Both the position numbers and the translations under genes were made by a program. Below, in pieces: positions 11,665 to 22,300 of a DNA stretch of 64,000 bases. The stretch covers positions 4,368,739 through 4,432,738 of the forward strand of contig OZ017767.1 in assembly GCA_963969345.1 (NCBI GenBank). Reading direction: 5' to 3'. Position 1 is the first letter of the stretch. Each line of letters begins with the position of its first letter. Origin of the DNA: Turbatrix aceti. Lineage: Eukaryota; Nematoda; Chromadorea; Rhabditida; Panagrolaimidae. The notes beneath the pieces were generated by a model. It did not search any database. It saw nothing but the letters and a program-made list of their open reading frames with translations, and had not been told where the DNA came from.

Positions 11665-11960
11665 GTGATCATCGGGTAAAATCCACGACGGGCTTAGGAA
11701 CGATCGATTCCAGGTGCTGCTGGGAAAGCGAGTCATCGGATGGATGTAAGCGACGAGAGTGGGGAATTCCACTTCAGTTCGATCCAAGCTTACTCCGAGA
11801 AGTGGTGACTGAACCATTGCTTCGAGAATTGGACGGCTTTGAGCGGTGCAGAAGTGACGATGCTTCTGAACTCCGGTTGCGAAGACTTTAGATGGCTTCA
11901 GGAGGTCCGATGGTGCGGGTGAGCATCGTGTTCGACTGGGATGGCATGGCGTAGATGTGA
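11665..11960 (-). pseudogene. Decayed copy of the exon at 10989-11231
   Basis: Nucleotide similarity to 10989-11231 runs over most of the length, including the TTCAG|ATCACA acceptor end at the right side. The copy has an in-frame TAA and length changes, so the reading frame is lost. Together with the adjacent RPL23 fragment it forms the second unit of a tandem duplication of about 730 bases. Confidence 0.65.
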
Positions 11961-12048
11961 TCTGAAAGAAAAAAAGTAAGATTGATCGAAAAATTTTATA
12001 ACAACTTACTCATCAAAAAAAGTCAGACTTGATCCTTGATCACCTCAT

Positions 12049-12390
12049 CGAGAAATTCGGTTCGGCAATTTGGCGCATTCCTTGGCGACAGTTGTTCAAG
12101 ATGAACGTTGGCGGTGTCCTCGGAGTGAACGATGCCGATTGACAATGATGATGGACTTCGCGTCGTAAGTGATATTCCTGACAAATGACAACGACTTCTT
12201 GCAAAGCTCGAATTCTTGACCGAGCGGACGAACGAATCAGCAGAAGGCAATCGATTCGGGCGATCGCGGATGCCGTAGACAGTAATGACGAACAGGTTCT
12301 TGGCCAGCGTCCAGGGAGCATTGATGACGATGCCCAACAGGAAGGCAAGGTGAAACACGACGATTGGATCCGGAAGCCTTTCCACGTCCA
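12049..12390 (-). pseudogene. RPL23: Ribosomal protein L23 (uL14) pseudogene, copy 2
   Basis: Minus-strand pieces match RPL23 in order along the protein: CLPVG (family LPVG), AKNLFVITVYGIRDRPNRLP (family [20 protein letters not shown]), VVVICQEYHLRRE (family VVIRQRKSYRRKDG), SEDTANV (family FEDNAGV), and VAKECAKL near the C-terminus (family VAKECADL). Frameshifts separate the pieces, and the NNKGEMKGSAITGP region is missing. Read in order, these pieces identify the parent gene with confidence. It is non-functional. Confidence 0.85.
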
Positions 12391-12722
12391 CGGTGAGTCC
12401 AGAATTCTGACTCTAGAATTGAATTGGTTAAATCCTCATAATTCATAAAATCGTTCACAGATTTTTTTGTAAAGCGTAAAGATTTTGTGTTGTAAAATAA
12501 GCTTTATAAAATGCTTTTTTATTCAAAAACCACTGTCATGAAAAAAAGTTAGGCAAAAAATAATAATAATTTAAAAAATTATAAAAATGAGATTCAACGA
12601 TAATAAAAAAAATTATGTCGGAAATTAAATTTAAAAAAAAAACAACAAAAAAACTATACTACTTCAACAAATTAATTAACCCCTTAAAATTGTTAAAACT
12701 TACTTTGTCAAAGTAAATTGCG

Positions 12723-14579
12723 TTAACGTCTCCAAGATGCGCTTGAAGACGAAGACGAGTCACTGGAGCTGCTGCTGGAGCTGGAGTAACGGGCCCTCGG
12801 AGGGGTGAGCCTGTGGCCATCCTTGTCGCAGGGCTCTCCTCGCCGGGTGACGTAGCCTCCGCCCCGCGTTGGGTACGTCTGACGCACCTCTGTGTTGCCA
12901 CTGCGGTGTACGACTTCGAGGACTTTCGGTACCGGGATGGCGGGTCGCAGGTAGGGTAGCGGCAAGACCGGGGCGGGAGACGGTGACGCGGGCGACGGAG
13001 CGGGTGATGGCGAGGCTGGGGTGGTAGACGGCAGGCCGAGAGATGGCGACGCGGGTGCGGGAGACGGCGACGCGGGTGCGGTAGACGGCAGGCCGAGAGA
13101 TGGCGACGCGGGTGCGGGAGACGGCGACGCGGGTGCGGTAGACGGCAGGCCGAGAGATGGCGACGCGGGTGCGGGAGACGGCGACGCGGGTGCGGTAGAC
13201 GGCGATGCGGGTGCGGGAGACGGCGATGCGGGTGTGGTAGACGGCGACGCGGGTGCGGTAGACGGCAGGCCGAGAGATGGCGACGCGGGTGCGGTAGACG
13301 GCAGGCCGAGAGACGGCGACGCGGGTGCGGGAGACGGCGATGCAGGTGCGGAAGACGGCGATACGGGTCCGGGAGACGGCGATGCAGGTGCGGAAGACGG
13401 CGATGCAGGTCCGGGAGACGGCGATGCGGGTCCGGGAGACGGCGATGCGGGTCCGGGAGACGGCGACGCGGGTGCGGTAGACGGCGATGCGGGTGCGGAA
13501 GACGGCGATGCGGGTGCGGAAGACGACGATGCGGGTCCGGGAGACGGCGAAGAAAAGCCACGCGATCCGAGTCCGAGAATTGGCGATGCGGAAGCCGGCG
13601 ACGGGGACGTCGGAGAGGAAAACAGCGCTCCCGACGATTTCGAGAATGACCGGCATTCGGGTGACGACACGCGAGGGTGCTCTGGGGTCGATGCCGACGG
13701 CGACGGTGCCGAGTGTTGCGCGAACGACTGCGGAGGCGAGTTCACGGGTGACTGGGTGGCAGGGGTTGCCCTCCAGTCGATGGCCAGACGCGCCGGACGA
13801 CGGAAGACGTGGGCATCCTCCCTGACGCACCGCCGCTTCGCCGTTGGCTCGCCCGCTGAAGGGTCGTCGGTGCGGGAGCGCTTGAGGGCCATGCACCTGA
13901 CCACTTCGACGGGGACCATGACGGCATCCACGTTGTCGACGTCGATGGGACTTGCCGGACGACTTGATTCGCCGGCAGCTGCGTCGACGATTGAGTTGGC
14001 CGCTGCGCCGGCCAGGGGGGTGGAAGCAGTGTCGACGACAGCATTTGAAGCCGCGTCGACAGGAGTGATGGTCGCTGCCACGACCTGGTTGAGGCCCCAC
14101 GCCACAAAAGCATACCTGACGATTTCGTCAAGCGTGGCTCTTGTGACGGGGACGATGATGGGGGCCGCGACGCCACCGACGACGGATCCCGAGAAGGGAT
14201 CATGGATGGCAGGATGGTCGTAGACGTCGTCGGTGGCGTTGTGAACACAGAGCGTGTTCACGTCGCGGCGCATGGAGTTGTCAGCATCGCTGCTGACACC
14301 ATCCATGGCGCCCTCGGACGGGGAGACCATCTCGGCATCCGGCTCGAACAGAGAGAGCTGTTCGAGCCGTCGCCGGACGGTCTCAACCCTTGCTTCATCC
14401 TCCGTCCAGAGTTGAAGACGGGAGAGAAGCCATCGGATGTCGCCGACGGCCTCGTCTTCTTCTGAAAGCAATTCAATTCGTTAAATTTACTGTAAACGAA
14501 GGTTCTTACCTCTGTCGGGAGGGAGGGCGACTTCGTGCGCTTGGGGTCCGTAGACCAGGTGAGCGGTGTCGTATTCCAT
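12723..14579 (-). CDS. Pro-Ala-Ser-Pro repeat protein, 602 residues
   Basis: Two exons join in frame: 14579-14510 (starting [20 protein letters not shown]) and 14461-12723, with a G|GTAAG donor and a CTTTCAG acceptor. The N-terminal third is acidic with a short amphipathic stretch ([12 protein letters not shown]). It is followed by an Ala/Val-rich segment and a basic patch ([19 protein letters not shown]) that could serve as a nuclear localisation signal. Residues from about 270 to 520 are PASPSPA repeats with LGLPSTA inserts. The tail has a long Ser run. No domain is recognised. It may be a disordered nuclear or structural protein. A broken copy of its 5' end lies at 16155-16715. Confidence 0.65.
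13015..13560. repeat. Coding minisatellite with 60-bp higher-order unit
   Basis: Units of 12-18 bases of the type GACGGCGACGCGGGTGCGG encode PASPSPA on the minus strand. A 60-base higher-order unit carrying the GGCAGGCCGAGAG variant repeats at 13027, 13087 and 13147 with almost no change, which suggests recent expansion. Because unit lengths are multiples of three, two minus frames and a plus frame stay open across the array. Confidence 0.85.
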
Positions 14580-14599
14580 GATATCAGACAAAGTGTTTG

Positions 14600-16150
14600 C
14601 GATTTTTTTCTTGTCAGTTTGTTTTTTTTTCGTTTTAAGAATCGTTTTCTTCTTGGTTTTGCACAAATGGGATCTGTCTGATTTATTCTTGCCTGCTTTG
14701 CACTTTCGAAGAGAAAGACGCGCCGTGGCGTTCGCGCGCAGTGAACTTTTTTTCCTTCCTTTTTTCGATCGTTTTCTTCTCTTTTTTTTCTTGCAGTTGG
14801 CAAGGCGGAATCCAACCACTGTAAAAACGTTCGATACACGTGCTGAAAACTGTGCCATTTGTTGTCCTAGAAAATGCCTTTTTTATTGCATTTAAAAAAA
14901 ATCCTAAAAAAACATCAAAAATGTGTTTTTTCTCATTTTTACATGTTTTTTATGTGTGTGCGCGCAGTTCTCCCGCACAATCGCCCACTGCTTTTCTTGT
15001 CACTGCGCTGCTGCTGCTGCCAACCTTTTTTGGCCATTGTTGTTATCCAGGATTTTTGAATTCACCTTTTTTCCAGTTCTGACAACAAAGTTACAGTATT
15101 TTATAAGTCACAGTAATTTTTCCTACGTTTTGCTCTATTTTTGTTCCTCCAGAATTCTTCGTTTTTATTGCGCATTCTTGTTTGTTTTTTGCTTTTCTAT
15201 TCATCGATCGCGGTCCTTGGCTCAGCCTTTTTCGGCAATTGCACAATTTGAAGCCTGTGGCTGTCTTGGCGAGGAAGATTTTTGTTTCAAATTTCATTTT
15301 TTCCATCCTTTCCAAGGTGGGGTGAAAACAATTTTTATCGTCGGATTTTTTTTATTTTGGTTGATTGTTTTGTTTTGTGCCCTGTGCAGGTAGATATTGT
15401 CTTGGCAAAGGTGCAGTTTTCTTATCATTTGATTCTGGCCATCGTGGTGGTTGATGTGGCGTTTCGCGTCTTTTACTCACGATTTTCAATTTTCTTTCCA
15501 TAGTGCACCTTTTTTTGGCATGATTGCAAGAATTTTTTTTTTCCAATTTGATTTGGCTCGGCCAGGGCGCAGAAGTTTGGGATAAAGATGCTTTTGCTTT
15601 TCTTTGCGGTTTGTTATGTTTTTGTGGTTCACTGCGATTTTATTTGTCCACACTTTTTTTCATCTTTGTTTGAACTTTTTTTTCATTTCTCGTTTTTCTT
15701 TGCATTTTTTCCTGATACCCATTTGTTTGTTTCAAAAAAATGACTTTTTTCCATCTTCCTGTGTGCACCGCAGTTTCCTACCTCGTTGTCGACGCCGATC
15801 ATGTCCGATTTCCTGGGCGGAATTTTGTGCCGCGTTTTACTGCAAGCCTAATATAAATTTTGTTGTTTTTTTTGCATGGACCGCGACGCGATATTCCTGA
15901 CAAAATCTTTTTTTTCGAGTTTACCGTTTTTATTGAGTGTTTCTGCTTTTAGGACACTGCCATCGTCACGAGTAAACGAGTCGAGAAGAAATTTCTGCTG
16001 GATACCTTCTATTTTATTTCTGATTTATTTTTTCGTTTTTATTACAGAATAAACCGATTTTCATGATGTTGTGCTGATGTGAATCATGGGATTGTCGGGC
16101 TGAGCGTCTTCTGCTTTCAGAGTTTCTTTAGACCGTGATGAACAGCTTCT
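14600..16150. other. T-rich spacer, contains one dispersed repeat
   Basis: The plus strand is T-rich with many short open frames of Phe/Leu bias that have no splice logic. The repeat copy 14988-15112 is the inverted partner of 1150-1282. No other gene, RNA or regulatory element was recognised. Confidence 0.5.
14988..15112. repeat. Dispersed repeat, inverted partner of 1150-1282
   Basis: This copy is near-identical to the reverse complement of 1150-1282 over about 100 bases, including GCGCTGCTGCTGCTGCC and GGATTTTTGAATTCAC. Similarity decays beyond the CCAGTTCTGACAAC segment. Confidence 0.75.
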
Positions 16151-16154
16151 GTGT

Positions 16155-16715
16155 TGTCCGGTGAGATGGTCGCTGCTTCGACCTGGTTGAGGTCCTGCGC
16201 CGCAAGATCACCCGATTTCGTCAATTGGCTCTCTTGACGGGGACGACGATCGACGCCACCGACGACGGATCCTCAGAAGGGATCCTGATTGGCAGGATGG
16301 TCGTAGACGTCGTCGGCGGCGTTGTGAACACAGAGTGTGTTCACGTCGCGGGGCATGGAGTTGTCAGCATCGCTGCCGACACCGTTTATGGCATTCTCGG
16401 ACGGGGAAACCATCTCGGAATTCGATTCGTACAGCGAAATCTGTTCGAGCCGTCACCGGGCGGTTTCAACCTCTGCTTGATCCTCAGACAAAAATTGAAG
16501 ACGGGATTTCATTTCAGCCATCGGATGTCGCCGACGGCCTCGTCTTCTAAAAGCAATTTTTCGGTTCAATTTTCCGTAAACAAAGTTTCTTACCTCAGAC
16601 GGGAGAAAAGGCGACTTGGTGAGCCTGGGATCCGTCGAGTTTCACAGTTGTTGAAAAATAAAGACAATGTGTTTGTGATTTTATTTCCTTTTTTTCAAAA
16701 ATCGTTTTCTTCCGA
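16155..16715 (-). pseudogene. Broken duplicate of the 5' part of the PASP-repeat gene
   Basis: Sequence corresponds to 14060-14660: the 3' half of exon 1, the intron with its CTTAC|CTC donor (minus GTAAG), and the first part of exon 2 down to the Ala/Val-rich segment. The copy has a 5-base insertion after DIRWL that gives a TGA stop at 16509-16511, and further small indels. The proline-repeat region is absent. It ends just downstream of the poly(A) signal region of the synaptotagmin-like gene. Confidence 0.8.
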
Positions 16716-16795
16716 AAAATTTTTCTTGAGTATTTATTTGTCACCGAGCATCAGAAATACGAAACGGGGCACAAGGGAAGCGGAAGGTCATGGTA

Positions 16796-19700
16796 CTACG
16801 ACTTGGCGTCGTCGGGCTTGCACAGATAGTGCCACTTTTCTACAGAGGTGCCGAGACCCTCGATCATCTGGTTCCAGTGTTGTTGGGCATCCGCAGAACT
16901 CGCATTCTCGCCGACGCAGACGAAACCTATTTGAATTCGGCGCCGGAACACACCGCAGTTGCGATAAATCTGGATGAGGACACTGGAAGTCTCCAATTCG
17001 TTTCGTGGAATCTAAAATCGCTTTGTCATAAATTGAATAAGCCGGGCCTGGGTGTTGTCGTCAGCGAGCCTCGTAAATGCCGACATAAATCACGGCACAA
17101 ACGGGATGCTGCAGAGGCAATCACGAGACTTGCCAGCTGGTTGCCAGGCGCCGTGCACACTCTGGGGACCAACGTCACGCGGGTCGCCCTACATGGCGCT
17201 TGGCATCAGGACCGTCCAGGAAGCGGATAACTCACGGGAAAAACAGCGGTGCACTCGTAGGAGGGTTCGGTGGCGGCTTTGACCGTCTGCGAGCGGTGCT
17301 TTGCGAGCTTCTCGCTGTACTGGCTCACGAGACTGATGCACACAAATGTGTCTGCAAAAATCGGCAAATTACATACAGGCCCCCTGCAAAATCCACGACA
17401 GCCCGAATCTCACCCCAAATCTAGTTTCAAGCCATGACCAATTTTATTAGCTCTTAAAGCTATCAAAACCAACATTGTAATTGTTTTTTGGACTTTTTTT
17501 TCAACCGACCAACTAAAAAGTGTAAACAGAGATGTTGCCAATGTGAAAACTGCAACAACTTTACAACACTGTTTTTTGAGCAATTCTGAAAAACATGTGA
17601 CCCCCCTAATTATCCTACATCCCGCCGCAGATGAAACAGTGCTTGGCACTGTCATAACTGCCGTACGGTTAAATCCAGATAAAAGAAAGCGTTTTCTGTA
17701 GAGTCAGATTTTTTCCAAATAGAAAAACTTGAAAAGCACAAAAGAGCTACGGGGCGACCTCTCACCTCTCTCACTCTCAGTGTTTCTTATGTGTCAAAGC
17801 TAGAAAAGACAAAAACGCAGCAGGAACGAATGAGATTACCGGAAGAGATCATTAAAACTCGCTATTTTTATATTTTTTCTGCAAACTTACCAGGAGGCTT
17901 TTCAGACTCGCCTTCAAGACTTGAGGCTTTTCCGACGGTCACGACGACCTTCTCAGCCGAATCTAGATAGCAGAGGCTGACGAGAGCTTCGGGCCGACCG
18001 CTGGACGTTGGCATCGCGCAGAAGCGCCCGGAGGCATCGACTGTAGAGTTCCTGCGCGGTGTGTTGCCGTTGACGGGCGCGACCTGGGGTCCGGAGACGT
18101 AAGAGCTGTGGCGCTTGAGCATGGCTGGATTTTCTTCACCGGGATCTGTATCTAGGGCACCGTAACTGCCGGCTTCGGAGTCGACGGAAGCACCGTTTCT
18201 GTCCTGAAGTCAAAGCGCTGTCAATCTGCCCGCCGAGAAGGGCCTGGGGGACGCGTGTCGACGGGAATTAATTTTGCATTGATACAAGCAACGACAACAA
18301 AAAAGGAGGAGCACTCGATGGCGCAGGGGCGGGGCCCTGCGCGCGATGGAAACTTATTACTAGGCAATCATCGACACGCGAGCGCGAGGACACAGGCATC
18401 GAATGTCGACCCCACCGGAAACAGAGGCGCATCCACCGTCGAGTCCTTCTTCTCCGTCGACGAAGAAGATGAGAGTTGCGAGAGTTGCGACTGCAGTACC
18501 GCACGAAAGTAGAGAAGGTGCGTGGCCGCCTGAGTGTCGACGTCGGTGGTTGCGAGGCAGACCTCACCCTTGCAGGTCGCCGGACGCATCGCCTTGATGC
18601 GGTACAGACGAAAGCGAATTGCCGCCTGCTCCTTCTCTTCTGAAAACCCTTGTTGGAGGAGCCAAAAAAGAGGAAGACCAGCCAGCCCCCCTGCGCTCTG
18701 CAAGCCATCGCCTTCGCGTGATCCCCCACAGCAGAGTCATGCCTGCCGTGACACCTGTGACGCAACTGGATTTTCCAAAAAATGCGAAAAATGATGTTGC
18801 CTATAACAAATGCCGAAAAAGCAAATCTCATCCGGACGAAAATCGAAGTGGCTTTCAGCGTTCGGCGAGCGAGCTTTGGCGAAACCCCATCCATCGCAGA
18901 CCCGCGCTTTGGAGTCATTTTACGCGAGAGCAAAAACAGTGCCATTAGAGCTCTGAACCTTCAAGCCACAAATGACGGGTCAGAGCCTTGGCGATGAAGT
19001 TCCTCCTGCTAACAAGACAAGCGCTTCCCGGAATTTGAAGGCACGTCAAAGCAAAGTGAAGTGAACACGTAAACGGCTTGCGCGTGAGAGGACGTGTTGA
19101 ATCGTGCTGTCAAAACAGAAAACCCCACAAAAAAGTGCCAAACGCCACAAAAAAGACAGTTTGAAATTCGTCACGCGGTGTCAAAGCTCGCCGACGAACG
19201 CTTGGCTTTTGATCACGCTGGAATGGCAAATGAGCGCGTACCAGCAGCACCTGGAGTCCTGCATAAAATCATCAGAAAACGTGCCTTGGTCGAGGGGGAA
19301 GGTGAACGTCTGGCCGAACTTTGCTGCCTGGCCGGCGAGGGTCTTGGTGCGGAGTTTGCGGGAGAGGGAGGAGTTGATAAGCGCCATCCTGACCTGCAAG
19401 GCGTCGGTGAGGGAAACCTTCCTCATGACTTCCTCCGTGGCGCGCGTGACTTGGGGCCACCTGCGACATGCCTTCTGGCCTACCTGTAGCGCCGTCGAGG
19501 GCCGGGCGTCGGTGGAGTCGGCTGCCTCGACGACGGTCACTATCACCTGCAAGTCGGAGACTATTTTTTACTAACCGGAACTTCCCCCTCCTTGGCTTCC
19601 GCCTCGTTAGCGTGGCTTTGTTTTTTTGAGTGCAAATGGGCCTTCCCGAGAAACAGCTGCCACACGGGGCCCCCAATAAAAACGTGTTCTATAGTAACGA

Positions 19701-20484
19701 AAAACAGTAAATAATTTTTTTTCTCGTTGGCACGGCAAACACTTTATTAAGCACATGCGCCACGTAATTTTATGGGCAGGCACCGCTGCGTTAAGCAGAG
19801 CCCTGTTGGCAATCAAATTTGTAATTTTCTACAAAAAAATGGGCGAAGGGGAGACCGGTGACTCATGGTAAAAAATTCCGGTGTTGCAAAAATAGATGCA
19901 TAATGGCTAGCAACCATTCAAACACCGTAAAAATTATAATTTTAAAATTTAAAATTTATGCGAGTGGAGGGAGTCAAATAATTTAATGCTAATCACCAGA
20001 TATAATATTAGTGCTCACAAAAGTGACGCGAGTTCGTTAAATATCTTTTCAGTTAAAAACCTTTCAGCTGGGGTATTCAGAAATGGCAGGTTTAAATTTT
20101 TTTGGCAATAAAAATTAAGAAATATGGGGGGGATATTTAATGTTTCGAGAGTAATAAAAAATTTAAAGCACAAATTGCAGGGTCCAGCCTAGTAATCACA
20201 TCAAAAAAACATACTAGTCGTTTCTGAAGACTGTACTGCGCGGTGACGGTGATGGTGCCGATAGCATCGGAACCCCTGGAGTCGTCGTAAACAATAATCT
20301 GTGGCACAATTTTGGGCAGCTCGTTTTCGTCATCGATTGTAGATTCGTCGGGGTCCCCCGACCTGCCGGGCCAGTGAACGTAGCCATCGTCGGAATTAGT
20401 GCCGGCAAAGGTGGACGAGCCGGACCACCACCAGCTGAGGGGCCAGCAGCTCGACGAGTAGCACGCGTACACGGCCCGCAGCAT
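16796..20484 (-). CDS. Synaptotagmin-like tandem C2-domain protein
   Basis: Exons: 20484-20215, 19546-about 19235, 18639-18416 (donor tentative), 18203-17891, 17351-17236, 17011-16796. The first exon starts MLRAVYACYSSSCWPLSWWW, a Cys/Trp-rich N-terminus that might associate with membrane. It ends in the first C2A strand (IGTITVTAQYSLQKRL). C2A continues through VIVTVVEAAD and LRTKTLAGQAAKFGQTFTFPL to IRFRLYRIKA. C2B runs from EALVSLCYLDSAEKVVVTVGKASSL to the family-typical end QQHWNQMIEG...VEKWHYL. The Ca2+-ligand aspartates expected in loops 1 and 3 of both C2 domains are missing, so Ca2+-independent action in vesicle traffic is likely. The join between exons 2 and 3 could not be put in frame with a good donor. 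AATAAA lies downstream near 16735. Confidence 0.8.
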
Positions 20485-22300
20485 GGCCGAGTTACGTGTG
20501 CCGCTAAACTAGGTAGTCAGAGACAACAATGCAAATAAATAATAGGCATAGTCGCGCACCGCACGGCCCCTCGCGTGTTGCGTGCCGGCCCCGACCGGGG
20601 GAGACAAAAAAAACGCAAGACCAAGCCGGGCGGCCGTCGTGACACCCTCCGCATTAGCGATGAATTCATCCTGTGTCCAGGACACGAATTATGATGCGGT
20701 GCTGTCATCGACCGGCGCGCTGCCAAGTTTGACGCGAAATTAGAAAACAATAGCGGCGAGTCACAAATTAGGCACCCGACACGCTTCTCTGGACCAAATT
20801 ATTCAATTGGGGGCCAAGTGGTTGCGGAAGGCAACGAAACACAATTTGGCTGGCTTTTGGAAATAAACAACCACAAAAAAACCTCACGGTAGCCCGCACA
20901 AAAAATAATCGAGTCAAATATTTTTTACGACAGACAATTCAAAATTCAGCCAAATACTGGTGACCTGGTGTCCGGATCCTGGCAACGACGCCTCCGCCGC
21001 CAACAAAACATAAAGAAAAAAACATGCTTGTCCCGGCAGTGGCCGGTGATCTCGTGAGAAGGGAAGTGCCCCCCGCGAGAGAAGGACCTAATGCAATTAG
21101 TCTCGGCACAATGCAGCGAGCCTGGAGCAAAGTGAACTAATTCGAGGTGGCCAGCAACTCGACGTCATCCAAGCTCGTCAACTACGGCAAGCACCGGCAT
21201 CTGAAGCCGAGTGTTCTTGCGGCAGCGTTCTCCTTTCGACCACCAGCAACCGCCCGGCGATGAGCTTGTTAAATAAAAATTGTAGAACGTGCCAGAGGGG
21301 ACCGTATTTCGATGGCCGCGGCTTGGAGAGCATCAGAGCGAGTCACGCAAGAACACAACCAGGCAGGCGCCGGCGGTCACTCCGTTAAGCCGGCACGTGG
21401 AAAAAAGCAGAACGCCAAATTCTGGCACGTCACGCGTGCTGCCAGATTCAACTTTAACGCGAAATAATTATAGGACAGAAGCGACGGCTTTGCGAAGGAA
21501 TGAACTCGTCATGGAGTATCGAACAACGGGATTCCTCCCCAGCTGTTGTTAGACGAAGACAGCGTCCCGTGAGAAGCTGTCGTCGTCGTCGACGGGCGCA
21601 CGAGGGACTACTTCGGCGCTAGGTAAAGCCAGGCTGCGTCACGCAATTCTCCTCGAACGACACTTTTCAATTCGACGAGCTGGACAAAGAAAAAGCATGA
21701 GAACGAGAATTCTGCGGGGGAGACAAGTCAGTCCCTGGGCACCTGCGAGGCTCACCGTGCTTGCCATAAAGGTCGGCAGTCTATTTCAGGAGCGAATTAG
21801 AGAACACTGGCCGCACACAGCGTCCATGTATCGTAGAGAGCATCCGAGGCATGTTGTTTAAACGGATGTGGAAGAGGCCCTGACAGGCATTCCCCTGCCG
21901 CTGCGTCTTCGAGCACCTGTCAGAGCTGGAATGAAAACCATGCATTTGCACGCCAGGCAGGTGAAAAATCAGAATGAAACAAAAATTCTGGAACACACAA
22001 GCGAGAAGGAAAGCTCCGTTCCCGAACTCGTATAACGCCAAGGGCACCAGCCGGCGTCCGGAAAATAAAGATGGTCCAGTCACGTGAAAAAGCGCCGCAA
22101 GCCACCCGTGGACTCTTTATTAGTCGGCTCCGGCTAGCAGACGGCAGCAATGAAAAAACAGTACAAAAAGTGAAAATATGTCGGCTTTCATAGCCGGACT
22201 CGTACCACAGAACTCGGCAAGTCGGGCAGGATGGAGCAAGGCTCCCGGCGGATACAAAACACACGAAGTCTTTGGTGCACCCGATCCACCCGCTGGGGGA
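20485..22300. other. Spacer between the synaptotagmin-like gene and TTC17, no gene seen
   Basis: About 1.8 kb near 50% GC. Only short open frames occur in all phases, without splice-compatible structure. It should contain the promoter of the synaptotagmin-like gene (right of 20484) and the 3' untranslated region of TTC17 (left of 22301), but no motif could be assigned. Confidence 0.5.

Noticed and set aside
13021..14223. Long plus-strand open frame rich in Gly-Asp-Ala opposite the PASP gene
   Set aside because: It is the antisense reading of a codon-multiple repeat, has no upstream exon and no splice signals, while the minus frame has a matching first exon and a duplicated 5' copy.
17040..17180. 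Alternative exon QVCTAPGNQLASLVIASAA between C2B exons
   Set aside because: It has an acceptor and a C2-like start, but it runs to a stop without a donor. The exon at 17011-16796 continues C2B correctly to its family-typical end.
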